DNA of 64,000 nt from Bifidobacterium imperatoris (GCF_002860405.1 NZ_NMWV01000011.1:148524-212523); one strand, 5' to 3'. Positions 34,838-44,266 are shown, counted from the first letter of the stretch. The notes: a model not told the origin generated them from the letters alone. Translations and numbers: made by a program.

Positions 34838-35239
34838 ATGGCCAAGCCGATGACCGCATTCACCACTGATTTACAGCATTCCGGTATGCCGACTGAGCAT
34901 TTGGATGAGACCATCGAGTTTTATACCAAGGTGCTCGGATTTGAACTGCTTGGCGTATTTCCGAATGGAGACAATCGCTGTGCGTTCTTGAAGTACGGTC
35001 ATTTGACCATTGAAACGTGGGAGGGTGATCCGGCACCGGGCATTGCAGGTGCGATTAACCATTGGGCTTTTGATACGCCTGATATTGAAGCGGCTTGGGC
35101 AAATGCTCAGGAGTTGGGCCTCAAATGCCGGGAAACCGAGATTCAATCCATTCCGACATTCTGGGAACATGGTATTCGGTATTTCAATGTGTTTGGGCCC
35201 AATGGTGAAACCATCGAGTTCTGTCAGATTGTGAAGTGA
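34838..35239 (+). CDS. VOC (glyoxalase/bleomycin resistance)-family protein
   Basis: A 133-residue single-chain VOC protein with paired beta-alpha-beta-beta-beta units. QHSGMPTEHLDETIEFYTKV is the first half (putative metal ligand His), HLTIETWEG supplies the Glu, INHWAFDTPDIEAAW the second His, and FNVFGPNGETIEFCQI the last Glu strand. All four metal-ligand positions of glyoxalase-like proteins are present. AAAGGAGAGCACT precedes the ATG. Activity cannot be assigned; an isomerase or lyase on a small substrate is possible. Its stop overlaps the convergent ROK gene by 16 bases. Confidence 0.85.
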   Translation: MAKPMTAFTTDLQHSGMPTEHLDETIEFYTKVLGFELLGVFPNGDNRCAFLKYGHLTIETWEGDPAPGIAGAINHWAFDTPDIEAAWANAQELGLKCRETEIQSIPTFWEHGIRYFNVFGPNGETIEFCQIVK

Positions 35240-36366
35240 CTGGAGAATAGTTCGTTGAGATACTGCTGAGAGTATCGTAATGCGGCGCCGATGATGTCTT
35301 GGTCTTCGGCGCCGCAGCTTTTCCGTACAGTAAAATGCTCGGTGCCAAATGGGCTGCGTTGAACGATTCGATTGCGTAATTCATCGATTTCGACATCGGA
35401 CAACAATGCTGCAGCCTCCCCACCTATGATGACATCTCCTGCAACGATGGACCGCGCGTTTACGATGGCTTGTGCTACATAATCAAGCCATTGGCTCATG
35501 CGCTCGCGATGATGCCGCTCACCTTGTTCAAGCACGCTGAAGAAGCCAGGAATGCTTTCGTAATCCTCCGGTAAGGTCTCCAGCGAGCAGTATGTATCCA
35601 TGCATCCTAGCTGACCGCAGTAGCAGGGACGGCCGTTTGGTACAAGAATCATATGTTCGATGGTGCCGTTGCATTGATTGGCGCCCTGATGCAATTTACC
35701 GTCGATAATCAACGCTCCGCCTGGTCTGCGATCAAGATAGAGACAGAGAGCGTCTTGTATGCTGGGGTCGAGCCACAGTTCAGACATGGCAGATGCGTCT
35801 GAATCATGAATCATCAGGCACGGGTGATGCACTGATTGGGCAAGAGTGCTGAGCGTGAGACCGGTATTGCCCATGACTGGGCCAAATGTTACCGATGCGC
35901 CATCTGGGGAGATAATGCCGCGGATAGAAAAAGCGACTCCCAGTACGTTGCCGAATTTTCGTTCGATGTCGGCAGCGAAGTTATCGATGATGCCGCCAAT
36001 GCGCTGGTAATAGATATTGGAATTGCGGTACAGAAGCGCGGTGTTGCTTTGGGCGACCACTGTTCCGTAGAGGTTGACTGCGTATAGTCGCAGGTCGTGC
36101 GGGTACATGCCTACGCCGATGGCAATGCAATGATTGGGATTGAAATCATATCGCTGAGCTTTACGCCCGCCTGTGGAGTCCTGCAGATTGCCTTTGAGCG
36201 CGATGTTTGTTGATTCAAGGGCGCGAAGGTTCTGTGTGATGGTAGGCAAGCTGAGTCCGAGCTGTCGTTCAAGGTCTTGTTTGGTGGCGTATTTGTTGGT
36301 GTAGAGATATTGCGCGATGGCACTGCGGTTATGAGCCTTGACTTGAGTGGGCGGCAATGCCTTCAT
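35224..36366 (-). CDS. ROK-family transcriptional regulator
   Basis: A 380-residue NagC/XylR-type repressor. Residues about 10-60 form a winged helix-turn-helix (TKQDLERQLGLSLPTITQNL). The ROK domain follows, with GVAFSIRGIISPDG, the sugar-site histidine in GTIEHMILVPNG, and the zinc motif CYCGQLGCMDTYC. I chose the ATG at 36366, which has GGAGG five bases upstream; an ATG at 36378 and an open frame to 36441 also exist. It is divergent from adhE across 432 bases. The effector is unknown; a sugar or phosphosugar is expected from family. Confidence 0.9.
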   Translation of the reverse strand: MKALPPTQVKAHNRSAIAQYLYTNKYATKQDLERQLGLSLPTITQNLRALESTNIALKGNLQDSTGGRKAQRYDFNPNHCIAIGVGMYPHDLRLYAVNLYGTVVAQSNTALLYRNSNIYYQRIGGIIDNFAADIERKFGNVLGVAFSIRGIISPDGASVTFGPVMGNTGLTLSTLAQSVHHPCLMIHDSDASAMSELWLDPSIQDALCLYLDRRPGGALIIDGKLHQGANQCNGTIEHMILVPNGRPCYCGQLGCMDTYCSLETLPEDYESIPGFFSVLEQGERHHRERMSQWLDYVAQAIVNARSIVAGDVIIGGEAAALLSDVEIDELRNRIVQRSPFGTEHFTVRKSCGAEDQDIIGAALRYSQQYLNELFSSHFTI

Positions 36367-36508
36367 AATGTCCTCCATCGGGCTGATTTTCACAGTGCAA
36401 TACGGTAACCAATCGAGCACGTTCTGCAAAGACGTGAGCAATCGTTGAAATTCCTGATATTACGAGCACTTATATAAACACGTTTTATGAAAATATGCAA
36501 GATGGGAT

Positions 36509-36537
36509 AACTTTTAGAAAAGCACTTTTAAAAAGTT
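36509..36537. promoter_or_regulatory. AT-rich inverted repeat upstream of the ROK gene
   Basis: AACTTTT (36509-36515) and AAAAGTT (36531-36537) flank a 15-base centre in the AT-rich divergent region, about 140 bases from the ROK start. Such positions often hold autoregulatory ROK operators. Beyond this and the Rex-like site, I see only A/T-rich sequence between 36367 and 36784. Confidence 0.25.
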
Positions 36538-36719
36538 GCCGGGAAAGAGACTCGATGAGGTTGTGATATTTGCGATAAAACGCACAAAATCGCTCAAAAA
36601 CCCTTGTTTTAGCCTGTTTTTTGCTTCAAATAGAACAGAAACTAACAAAATAGAGTCAAATATAAACATGAAACGCCGTCAATTTTGTGCGCATGCAGAG
36701 CTAAATACCCTTCGGTATA

Positions 36720-36737
36720 TTGTGACTCAGGTCACAG
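36720..36737 (+). promoter_or_regulatory. Rex-like (or CRP/FNR-type) operator upstream of adhE
   Basis: TTGTGACTCAGGTCACAG: TTGTGA-N6-TCACA, near the Rex consensus TTGTGAA-N4-TTCACAA. It lies about 60 bases before the adhE start. A partial copy GACTGTGACACAA follows at 36739-36751. Rex senses NADH/NAD+ and classically represses adhE; the same TGTGA-N6-TCACA also fits CRP-family sites. Confidence 0.6.
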
Positions 36738-36798
36738 CGACTGTGACACAACAGAATACTTTGCCAAACACCCCAAGTTAGATCGAGGAGGACCCACA

Positions 36799-39528
36799 TT
36801 GGCAGAAGCAAAGAAGGTCGAAGCCACTAAGCCGACCCCGGAAGAGAAGCAGGCCGCAGCTGAGGCTGAGGTCAACGCGCTGGTTGAGAAGGCGCAGAAA
36901 GCACTGGTTGCTTTCGAAGATCTGGATCAGAAGCAGGTCGACCGCATCGTAGCTAAGGCATCCATTGCCGCCCTGAACAAGCATCTTGTGCTGGCCAAGA
37001 TGGCCGTGGACGAGACCGGCCGTGGCCTCGTGGAAGATAAGGCCACCAAGAACATCTTCGCCTGTGAGCACGTCACCAACTACCTCGCCGGCCAGAAGAC
37101 CGTTGGCATCATTCGCGAAGACGACGTAATGGGCATCGACGAAGTCGCCGAGCCTGTCGGTGTGGTCGCAGGCGTCACCCCGGTCACCAACCCGACCTCC
37201 ACCGCCATCTTCAAGTCCCTGATTGCCCTGAAGACTCGTTGCCCAATCGTCTTCGGCTTTCACCCGGGTGCACAGAAGTGCTCCGTCGAAGCCGCCAAGA
37301 TTGTGCGCGATGCCGCTATCGCAGCCGGTGCTCCTGAGAACTGTATTCAGTGGATTGAGCACCCGTCCATCGAAGCTACCGGCGCTCTGATGAAGCACCC
37401 GGGCGTGGCTACCATCCTCGCCACCGGTGGTCCGGGCATGGTCAAGGCTGCATACTCCTCCGGCAAGCCCGCCCTCGGTGTGGGTGCCGGCAACGCTCCG
37501 GCCTACGTCGACTCCGACGTGGACATCGTGCGTGCCGCCAATGATCTGGTGCTCTCCAAGCATTTCGATTACGGTATGATCTGCGCCACCGAGCAGGCCA
37601 TCATCGCCCACAAGGATGTGTACGCTCCGCTCATCAAGGAGCTGAAGCTGCGCAAGGCTTACTTTGTCAACGCTGAGGAAAAGGCCAAGCTCGAGCAGTA
37701 CATGTTCGGTTGCACCGCTGGTTCCGGCCAGACCCCGAAGCTCAACTCCGTGGTGCCGGGCAAGTCCCCGCAGTACATCGCCAAGGCCGCAGGCTTCGAA
37801 ATCCCGGCAGACGCCACCATTCTGGCAGCCGAGTGCAAGGAAGTCTCCGACAACGAGCCGCTGACCCACGAGAAGCTCGCTCCGGTACAGGCCGTCCTGA
37901 AGGCCGACAACAAGGAGCAGGCTTTCGAAATGTGCGAGCAGATGCTTAAGCTCGGTGCCGGTCACACCGCAGCCATCCACACCAACAACCAGGAGCTCGT
38001 GCGCGAATACGGCGTTCGTATGCACGCCTGCCGCATCATCTGGAACCAGCCTTCCTCCCTCGGCGGCATCGGTGATATCTACAACTCCATCGCCCCGTCC
38101 CTGACCCTGGGCTGCGGCTCCTACGGCGGCAACTCGGTTTCCGGCAACGTTCAGGCCGTGAACCTCGTCAACATCAAGCGCATTGCTCGGAGGAACAACA
38201 ACATGCAGTGGTTCAAGATCCCGCCGAAGACCTACTTCGAGCCGAACGCCATCAAGTACCTGCGTGACATGTACGGCATCGAGAAGGCCGTCATCGTGTG
38301 CGATAAGGTCATGGAACAGCTCGGTATCGTCGACAAGATCATCGACCAGCTGCGTGCACGCTCCAACCGCGTGACCTTCCGCATCATCGACTACGTCGAG
38401 CCGGAGCCTTCCGTCGAGACCGTCGAAAAGGGCGCCGAGATGATGCGCGAGGAATTCGAGCCAGACACCATCATCGCAGTCGGCGGTGGTTCCCCGATGG
38501 ATGCCTCCAAGATCATGTGGCTGCTTTACGAGCACCCGGAAATCGCCTTCTCCGATGTGCGTGAGAAGTTCTTCGATATCCGCAAGCGCGCCTTCAAGAT
38601 TCCGCCGCTGGGCAAGAAGGCCAAGCTCGTGTGCATCCCGACCTCTTCCGGCACCGGCTCCGAAGTGACTCCGTTCGCTGTGATCACCGATCACAAGACC
38701 GGCTACAAGTACCCGATCACCGACTACGCCCTGACCCCGTCCGTGGCCATCGTCGACCCGGTGCTGGCCCGCACCCAGCCGCGCAAGCTGGCTTCCGATG
38801 CCGGCTTCGATGCCCTGACCCACAGCTTCGAGGCTTACGTGTCCGTCTACGCCAACGACTTCACCGACGGCATGGCGCTGCACGCAGCCAAGCTCATCTG
38901 GGACAACCTGGCTGAGTCTGTCAACGGCGAGCCTGGCCTGGCCAAGACCAACGCTCAGGAGAAGATGCACAACGCCGCTACTATGGCCGGCATGGCATTC
39001 GGTTCCGCATTCCTCGGCATGTGCCACGGCATGGCCCACACCATCGGTGCTCTGTGCCACATCGCCCACGGCCGCACCAACTCCATCCTGCTGCCGTACG
39101 TGATTCGCTACAACGGTCAGATTCCGGAGGAACCTACCTCTTGGCCGAAGTACAACAAGTACATCGCACCGGAGCGTTACCAGGACATCGCCCGCAACCT
39201 CGGCATCGACACCGGCAAGACCCCGGCCGAAGCCGTTGAGAACCTGGCGAAGGCAGTCGAGGACTACCGCGACAACAAGCTCGGCATGAACAAGAGCTTC
39301 AAGGACTGCGGTGTGGACGAGGACTACTTCTGGAGCGTGCTTGACCAGATCGGCATGCGCGCCTACGAGGATCAGTGCACCCCGGCCAACCCGCGCATCC
39401 CGCTGATCAACGACATGAAGGACATCGCTGTGGCTGCATACTACGGCGTCTCCCAGGCCGAAGGTCACCAGATTCGCGTCGAGCGCGAAGGCGAGGCTGC
39501 CACTGAGGAAGCTTCTGAGCGCGCCTGA
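36799..39528 (+). CDS. adhE: Bifunctional acetaldehyde-CoA/alcohol dehydrogenase AdhE
   Basis: A 909-residue enzyme reducing acetyl-CoA to acetaldehyde and then ethanol, regenerating NAD+ in the bifid shunt. The N-terminal half is an aldehyde dehydrogenase ([20 protein letters not shown]; catalytic Cys in [17 protein letters not shown]). After a linker ([20 protein letters not shown]) the C-terminal half is an iron-dependent alcohol dehydrogenase ([17 protein letters not shown]; metal His residues in [18 protein letters not shown] and [13 protein letters not shown]). The start is TTG 36799 with GAGGAGG seven bases upstream; the longer frame from 36685 reads through promoter sequence and lacks homology. 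Highly biased codon use indicates strong expression. Expected to form spirosome filaments. Confidence 0.97.
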   Translation: MAEAKKVEATKPTPEEKQAAAEAEVNALVEKAQKALVAFEDLDQKQVDRIVAKASIAALNKHLVLAKMAVDETGRGLVEDKATKNIFACEHVTNYLAGQKTVGIIREDDVMGIDEVAEPVGVVAGVTPVTNPTSTAIFKSLIALKTRCPIVFGFHPGAQKCSVEAAKIVRDAAIAAGAPENCIQWIEHPSIEATGALMKHPGVATILATGGPGMVKAAYSSGKPALGVGAGNAPAYVDSDVDIVRAANDLVLSKHFDYGMICATEQAIIAHKDVYAPLIKELKLRKAYFVNAEEKAKLEQYMFGCTAGSGQTPKLNSVVPGKSPQYIAKAAGFEIPADATILAAECKEVSDNEPLTHEKLAPVQAVLKADNKEQAFEMCEQMLKLGAGHTAAIHTNNQELVREYGVRMHACRIIWNQPSSLGGIGDIYNSIAPSLTLGCGSYGGNSVSGNVQAVNLVNIKRIARRNNNMQWFKIPPKTYFEPNAIKYLRDMYGIEKAVIVCDKVMEQLGIVDKIIDQLRARSNRVTFRIIDYVEPEPSVETVEKGAEMMREEFEPDTIIAVGGGSPMDASKIMWLLYEHPEIAFSDVREKFFDIRKRAFKIPPLGKKAKLVCIPTSSGTGSEVTPFAVITDHKTGYKYPITDYALTPSVAIVDPVLARTQPRKLASDAGFDALTHSFEAYVSVYANDFTDGMALHAAKLIWDNLAESVNGEPGLAKTNAQEKMHNAATMAGMAFGSAFLGMCHGMAHTIGALCHIAHGRTNSILLPYVIRYNGQIPEEPTSWPKYNKYIAPERYQDIARNLGIDTGKTPAEAVENLAKAVEDYRDNKLGMNKSFKDCGVDEDYFWSVLDQIGMRAYEDQCTPANPRIPLINDMKDIAVAAYYGVSQAEGHQIRVEREGEAATEEASERA

Positions 39529-39564
39529 TTGCAGATTCGTGCCTGACCGCCTATAGGTCATAAA

Positions 39565-39600
39565 AAGAGCCCGTCCATTTCGGACGGGCTTTCCTTGTTT
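39565..39600 (+). terminator. Terminator after adhE
   Basis: AGCCCGTCC (39568-39576) pairs with GGACGGGCT (39582-39590), followed by TTCCTTGTTTT. Confidence 0.93.
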
Positions 39601-39612
39601 TCGAAGAGATAC

Positions 39613-40473
39613 TTATATCGCAATCAGTGCATTGGCAATAATGCAACCGAAAGCAATCAGACTAGTGAAGCATTCAGTAACGCCAACAATCACGGGCTTA
39701 ATAGTGTGTTTGCGCGCAATCAACGGCAGTGCCATTGCGCGAATCAGCAGAATCACGCCTAATATCACCAGATACCAGCTCAGGCTTGCAGCAGCGATCC
39801 ACCAAGCCAACAGAGCGATATGCCAAATCCAGGAAGCGGCCACATAGGAACGTTTGCCGCGTTCGCGAATCATCGTCTTCACAAACAGCACCGAGCCGAA
39901 CTGGGTTGCGGCAAAGCACAGAGTCAGTACCAAGCCGGGGAGCGAAACCTGCGGAACGCTCGGCGAATTTGCTGCATAATGCAGTGCGATCATTGCCATC
40001 AAGCTTGCAGCAATCACGGCTGCGGCATTAGACCAGAGCGACCGCTCACGGCGGAACCATGCGCCGGCGAATGCCATCGCAGCCAATACCATATATATGG
40101 GAGCCCATGCGAGCACATCGATGTGCATTATCAAGAAGGGTGTGCCTACCGCGGCAAGAACAATGCAGTAACCAATAACCGGAGGCAAATATCGTGTCGC
40201 ACAATGCGATTTCAGCCATCGAGCAGCAGCGAACTCGACGCAATAACACAATGCCCAGCACAGCAGAATCCACCAGCCGGCAATGCTTAGGGCAGCATCG
40301 GGTTTGGTGATTGACCACACTGAACCGCATATCGTACCTGCGAGCGCAGGCGCCAACGCCATCACCCAAGCACCCGGCTGATCGGGAATCCAGCCACGGG
40401 CGGTTGCACGTCGTATTCGTTGCGGTTGCGATTGCATGACGTGTTGGCGGCATGGGGGGATTGGTTCGCTCAT
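39613..40473 (-). CDS. YwiC-like integral membrane protein
   Basis: A 286-residue protein with about eight to ten membrane segments. The N-terminal WIPDQPGAWVMALAPALAGT corresponds to the P-x-Q-H/P-GAW motif of the YwiC-like family, and FAATQFGSVLFVKTMIRERG is a second typical block. Function of YwiC proteins is not established. The start at 40473 (ATGAGCGAACC) is followed by a Cys/His-bearing N-terminus; a second start at about residue 13 is possible. It converges with adhE. Confidence 0.8.
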   Translation of the reverse strand: MSEPIPPCRQHVMQSQPQRIRRATARGWIPDQPGAWVMALAPALAGTICGSVWSITKPDAALSIAGWWILLCWALCYCVEFAAARWLKSHCATRYLPPVIGYCIVLAAVGTPFLIMHIDVLAWAPIYMVLAAMAFAGAWFRRERSLWSNAAAVIAASLMAMIALHYAANSPSVPQVSLPGLVLTLCFAATQFGSVLFVKTMIRERGKRSYVAASWIWHIALLAWWIAAASLSWYLVILGVILLIRAMALPLIARKHTIKPVIVGVTECFTSLIAFGCIIANALIAI

Positions 40474-40546
40474 ATATATAAGGTATCAATCCAAGTATTT
40501 GTAGGACAAGGGTGCGGAAGGCGAGTAAGTCAAAAGGATATGAGTA

Positions 40547-41314
40547 CTAGTTTGCGTGCGTATCGCCTTCAGCGCTGGTAATCGCTTCGGCGATATTATC
40601 TTGGCTGAAGTCATGGTTGCGGTATTCGGGATCATCTACTGGCAAATGTGTGACCAAGGTATCGAATACCTGACTGTAGATTTTGCCGTGGCTGAGCACC
40701 GCGTCAAGCACATGGCCCCCGAAGGTATGATCATCGGCAAGGAAATGTTCATGGAATCCGGCTACGGCGGCGCCGTGGAACATCACGGGGGAGAAGTAAC
40801 CAAGCATGGTGCCCGTCACATCATGGCGTAGGAATATGGCCTGCCGGTCGGCTACCTCAAGCAACGTGGGGTAAGGTGCCTGCTGTTTGATGACAGCACG
40901 GGTTTTCATAAAGCTGAACGTGCCGTGCACCTTCACCGAAAAGAACGTATTGGCGCGTCCGTTGGCTTCCACAATGCGTTTGTTCAGCTCTTCGAGGCCG
41001 ATATCTTCACGCTCGCACTGATATTGGAACGCCGCACGATGCGAATTGGCGAACGGCATCGTGAAATCATTCGGAACCTGCTGTGCAATACCGGACTGTC
41101 CGACCTTATAGGCCACACCATCGAGGATGATGAGCTCGCCGTCCAGTCCTTCCCCGGTGCCGATGCCGGTGTCGCCATGTTTGAGCAGCTCACCAATGGT
41201 GGTTGTGCCTTCCAGAAGACCAGGCACCAGCAAAGCCAACGTGCCATGCTGATAGAGCACATTGGCACCATGCTCGGTAATCGGATGAATGTTCTTGGCC
41301 CGTGATTGTGTCAC
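40547..41314 (-). CDS. aldB: Alpha-acetolactate decarboxylase
   Basis: A 255-residue zinc enzyme converting acetolactate to acetoin. LYQHGTLALLVPGLLEGTTT, GTGEGLDGELIILDGVAYKV and the zinc-site block GFHEHFLADDHTFGGHVLDA, with three ligand histidines, identify the family. A C-terminal Glu (EAITSAEGD) may be the active-site acid. I chose the GTG at 41314 with AGGGTG about six bases upstream; the longer frame to 41671 overlaps unrelated sequence. No acetolactate synthase or butanediol dehydrogenase gene adjoins, so it may work on acetolactate from branched-chain amino-acid synthesis. Confidence 0.92.
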   Translation of the reverse strand: MTQSRAKNIHPITEHGANVLYQHGTLALLVPGLLEGTTTIGELLKHGDTGIGTGEGLDGELIILDGVAYKVGQSGIAQQVPNDFTMPFANSHRAAFQYQCEREDIGLEELNKRIVEANGRANTFFSVKVHGTFSFMKTRAVIKQQAPYPTLLEVADRQAIFLRHDVTGTMLGYFSPVMFHGAAVAGFHEHFLADDHTFGGHVLDAVLSHGKIYSQVFDTLVTHLPVDDPEYRNHDFSQDNIAEAITSAEGDTHAN

Positions 41315-41413
41315 GATGTTCACCCTAATGCAGTGCTGCTCCGCCCACAATTGCCGATATATAAAAATGGAGGTGACTTCCGTCACGTTCTGCAGCGTTG
41401 TAGTGAGTTCTTT

Positions 41414-41893
41414 ATGCTGTGTAAGCGACTTATCAAGAAGAAGGAATTGCTCGATTATTGTGCTCAACGCCAAGGCCGAGGGAAAGCCAATGCGCTTCGG
41501 GCTCTGAACTATGCCACTGGTCGAACCGAAAACGGTGGTGAGGCATATGCTCTTGGTGTCATGTTGGATGGCGGACTTGCGCAGCCATCGTTGCAGGAGG
41601 AGATTACTTATCCCTTTGATCTTGGGCACCGTGATCGTGTGGATTTTGCATGGCATACGAGGGAAGGGCATTTGATTGTTGCTGAATTAGATGGTCGTGT
41701 GAAGTATCGAGATCCCTCGATGTTTCGTGGCGGTGATTTGTCTGCCACGATTATTGCCGAAAAAGAGAGGGAGGAGAGAATTCGCCTCGTTGCTGATGAA
41801 GTCGTTCGATTCTCGTTCCGGGAAGCTATGGAGCGGCAGCCGTTAATAAGAAAGCTCATTCATGCAGGGGTGCCTGTGAACGGTGCATTATGA
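41414..41893 (+). pseudogene. Truncated DUF559/AbiEi-like protein, C-terminal nuclease-fold part
   Basis: About 160 residues that look like the C-terminal half of actinobacterial AbiEi/DUF559-type proteins (usual length near 300). EITYPFDLGHRDRVDFAWHT, then HLIVAELDGRVKYRDPSMF, then EKEREERIRLVADEVVRFSF correspond to the RVDF...EfDGkxKY...EKxREdxlr..G..vvRf pattern of a Vsr-like fold. The N-terminal winged-helix half is absent: upstream sequence is the aldB gene on the other strand. No good ribosome binding site precedes the ATG at 41414; the frame is open to 41306. Probably a remnant, though expression of the fragment cannot be excluded. Confidence 0.6.
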
Positions 41894-42068
41894 GTGATTG
41901 TGGTGCATGATATCTGGTGTGGAACGTGCTCTGCGTAATTTCGACGTTCGAATGTCTCATGGTGAGTTGTGTCGCGCTGATGCTGTTCGGCCGGGTTTTG
42001 GTCGGGGCTAGGTGGATGATCGGCCCATTTGGCCGATTTGGTTTGTTTGATTGTGCCAAACGGTGCTG

Positions 42069-42323
42069 TTTTGCCTGCAGATGTGAGTGCGCATATATAA
42101 AGTGCAGGTAAAAGTGATCGTTTTATCCGCCGTAGATGACGGTCCCTCCTTGTCCAGAAATAGCTGCAGGCAAAGCATGCATAATTAGAGCCGTTAGTTG
42201 CAGGTAAAAAGAGTCTTTAATCATGATTGCAGGTATTTTATGGTGAGTTGGAGCCAGAAATTGGGTGTAAACCGACATGAAACACCTGCAACATAACTAA
42301 GAAAGTACAAAATACCTGCAGCA
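42069..42323 (+). repeat. Cluster of seven TTGCAGGTAwww motifs, both orientations
   Basis: Plus-strand copies at about 42102 (GTGCAGGTAAAA), 42163 (GCTGCAGGCAAAG), 42198 (TTGCAGGTAAAAA) and 42227 (TTGCAGGTATTTT). Minus-strand copies at about 42071 (TTTGCCTGCAG), 42281 (AACACCTGCAAC) and 42309 (AAAATACCTGCAG). The fourth and last form a perfect 12-bp inverted repeat. It lies in the 730-base stretch between the DUF559 remnant and rpsJ, which otherwise holds no recognisable gene apart from a possible 18-codon ORF just before rpsJ. Confidence 0.75.
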
Positions 42324-42555
42324 GGTGGAGGGGCTGTATCCATTTGACTGCTCAAGATGGAGGCAACACGCCCAAGATTCAGAGCCAAGGATTTAGTCCC
42401 GCCTCAATGGTTCAATAAACAAGTTGCCTGATTTGGGCTCGCAAATTGGAATTAAAAAAAGCGAGCGCGGGCTGGAGAAAACACCGCAGGGTGTAGACCA
42501 GAAGCCGCGCACTGATGTCGGATGACCGCCAGAGGACGTATGTCCAAGGGAGGCC

Positions 42556-42612
42556 ATGCGCGCCGGTGCCCTGAAGAAGCAGGTTGGTAAACAGTACAAC
42601 GAATATCGCTAG
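42556..42612 (+). CDS. Possible 18-residue leader peptide upstream of rpsJ
   Basis: ATG with AAGGGAGG just two bases upstream opens MRAGALKKQVGKQYNEYR, ending TAG 15 bases before the rpsJ start. Basic composition and position suggest a leader peptide or remnant. The ribosome binding site spacing is shorter than usual, and chance is possible. Confidence 0.25.
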   Translation: MRAGALKKQVGKQYNEYR

Positions 42613-42627
42613 AAAGGGCGGACGGCA

Positions 42628-42936
42628 ATGGCGGGACAGAAAATCCGCATCAGGCTTAAGTCCTATGACCATGAGGTCATCGACCAATCGGCGAAGAAAA
42701 TCGTCGAAACGGTGACGAACGCGGGCGCAACTGTGGTTGGCCCCGTTCCGCTGCCGACTGAGAAGAACGTTTTTGTTGTTATTCGTTCTCCTCACAAGTA
42801 CAAGGATTCTCGCGAGCACTTCGAGATGCGCACTCACAAGCGCCTCATTGACATCGTAGACCCGACCCCTAAGGCCGTGGATTCTCTGATGCACATCGAT
42901 CTGCCTGCAGACGTCAACATCGAGATCAAGCTGTAA
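42628..42936 (+). CDS. rpsJ: 30S ribosomal protein S10
   Basis: A 102-residue S10 (NusE), a 30S protein that also takes part in antitermination with Nus[41 protein letters not shown] and [20 protein letters not shown] are fully conserved. AGAAAGGGCGGACGGCA precedes the ATG at 42628. First gene of the S10-spc-alpha superoperon, followed 17 bases later by rplC. Confidence 0.98.
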   Translation: MAGQKIRIRLKSYDHEVIDQSAKKIVETVTNAGATVVGPVPLPTEKNVFVVIRSPHKYKDSREHFEMRTHKRLIDIVDPTPKAVDSLMHIDLPADVNIEIKL

Positions 42937-42953
42937 AGGGAGGAGGAAGCATT

Positions 42954-43595
42954 ATGTCTAATCGCAAGGCTCTGCTGGGCAAGAAGCTCGGCATGTCCCA
43001 GGTGTGGGACGAGAACGGCTTCTTCGTGCCCGTTACTCTCGTCGACGTGTCCACCAACGTGGTGACCGCCGTTAAGACCGAGGAAACCGACGGCTACAAG
43101 GCTGTCCAGCTCGGCTACGGCGCCATCGACCCGACCAAGGTGACCAAGCCGCTCGCCGGCCACTTCGCCAAGGCTGGTGTCACCCCTCGTCGTCACCTCG
43201 TTGAGGTGCGTACCGACGATGTCGATCAGTTCGAGGCCGGCCAGGAGCTGACCGCCGAAGTGTTCGCTGAGGGTGCAGAAGTCGATGTTACCGGCACCAC
43301 CAAGGGTAAGGGCTTCGCCGGTACCATCAAGCGTTGGGGCTTCAAGTCCTACCGTCGTTCTCACGGCTCTCACAAGAACGAGCGCCGTCCTGGCTCTGTG
43401 GGCGCATGCGCTACCCCGAGCCGCATTCTCAAGGGCAAGCGTATGGCTGGCCGCATGGGTCATGTGACCGCCACCACCCAGAACCTGACTGTTGTCTCCG
43501 CCGATGTGGAGAACGGCATTCTCGCCATCAAGGGCGCCATTCCGGGCCCGAAGGGCGGCATCGTTCTCGTCCGTTCGGCAGTGAAGGGAGCCTGA
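42954..43595 (+). CDS. rplC: 50S ribosomal protein L3
   Basis: A 213-residue L3 that binds near the peptidyl-transferase centre. [20 protein letters not shown] at the start, [20 protein letters not shown], then the loop [20 protein letters not shown] near the centre (the glutamine methylated in E. coli lies in this region) and [29 protein letters not shown] precedes the ATG. Six bases before rplD. Confidence 0.98.
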   Translation: MSNRKALLGKKLGMSQVWDENGFFVPVTLVDVSTNVVTAVKTEETDGYKAVQLGYGAIDPTKVTKPLAGHFAKAGVTPRRHLVEVRTDDVDQFEAGQELTAEVFAEGAEVDVTGTTKGKGFAGTIKRWGFKSYRRSHGSHKNERRPGSVGACATPSRILKGKRMAGRMGHVTATTQNLTVVSADVENGILAIKGAIPGPKGGIVLVRSAVKGA

Positions 43596-43601
43596 TAAAC
43601 C

Positions 43602-44261
43602 ATGGCAAACGTTACTCTGAACGTCACTGACGCCAAGGGCCAGGCCGCTGGTACCGTTGAAGCTCCTGCTGAGATCTTCGGCGTTTCCGCTGAGGACGTG
43701 CAGGCTCACGTCCCGCTGATTCACCAGGTCGTTATCGCTCAGCTCGCTGCTGCTCGCCAGGGCACCCACGCCACCAAGACTCGTGGCATGGTTTCCGGCG
43801 GCGGCAAGAAGCCGTGGAAGCAGAAGGGCACCGGTCGTGCTCGCCAGGGCTCCATCCGCGCCCCGCAGTGGTACCACGGCGGCACCGTGTTCGGTCCGCA
43901 GCCGCGCGACTACTCTCAGCGCACCCCGAAGAAGATGAAGGCCGCAGCTCTGCGCTACGTGCTTTCCGACCGCGCCAACGCCGGCCGCGTTGCCGTTGTG
44001 GACTTCGGCATCACCGATACCCCGTCCACCAAGGCCGCTCTTGCCGCTCTGACCCCGGTCACTTCGGACAAGTTCGCCACGGTTGTGTTCACTCGCGACA
44101 ACATCAACGAGTGGATGTCCGTGCGTAACATCCCGACCGTTCACCCGATTTTCGTCGATCAGCTCAACACGTACGACGTGGTTACCGCTCAGTACGTGGT
44201 CTTCACCAAAGAAGCTTTCGAAGCTTTCGTGGCTGCTAAGACCGAGCCGAAGGAGGCCTGA
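43602..44261 (+). CDS. rplD: 50S ribosomal protein L4
   Basis: A 219-residue L4 with the extended tunnel loop [20 protein letters not shown] followed by [16 protein letters not shown]. In E. coli L4 represses the S10 operon; whether it does so here is unknown. The core domain ends [20 protein letters not shown]. It is preceded by GGGAGCCTGATAAACC and followed directly by rplW, a canonical order. Confidence 0.98.
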   Translation: MANVTLNVTDAKGQAAGTVEAPAEIFGVSAEDVQAHVPLIHQVVIAQLAAARQGTHATKTRGMVSGGGKKPWKQKGTGRARQGSIRAPQWYHGGTVFGPQPRDYSQRTPKKMKAAALRYVLSDRANAGRVAVVDFGITDTPSTKAALAALTPVTSDKFATVVFTRDNINEWMSVRNIPTVHPIFVDQLNTYDVVTAQYVVFTKEAFEAFVAAKTEPKEA

Positions 44262-44266
44262 TTTAG

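Noticed and set aside
36778..39561. A 927-residue open frame on the minus strand opposite adhE.
   Set aside because: It is the mirror of a strongly codon-biased, GC-rich gene; the translation is Val/Leu/His/Asp-rich without recognisable domains, and adhE is unambiguous.
41917..42111. A 64-residue Cys/Val-rich frame and a 68-residue minus frame at 42393-42599.
   Set aside because: No ribosome binding sites, odd composition, overlapping the repeat cluster or the rpsJ leader.
42834..44144. A 436-residue minus-strand frame across rpsJ, rplC and rplD (and similar ones at 44567-45694 and 46098-47141).
   Set aside because: Antisense shadows of ribosomal genes caused by biased third positions; no homology and no ribosome binding sites.
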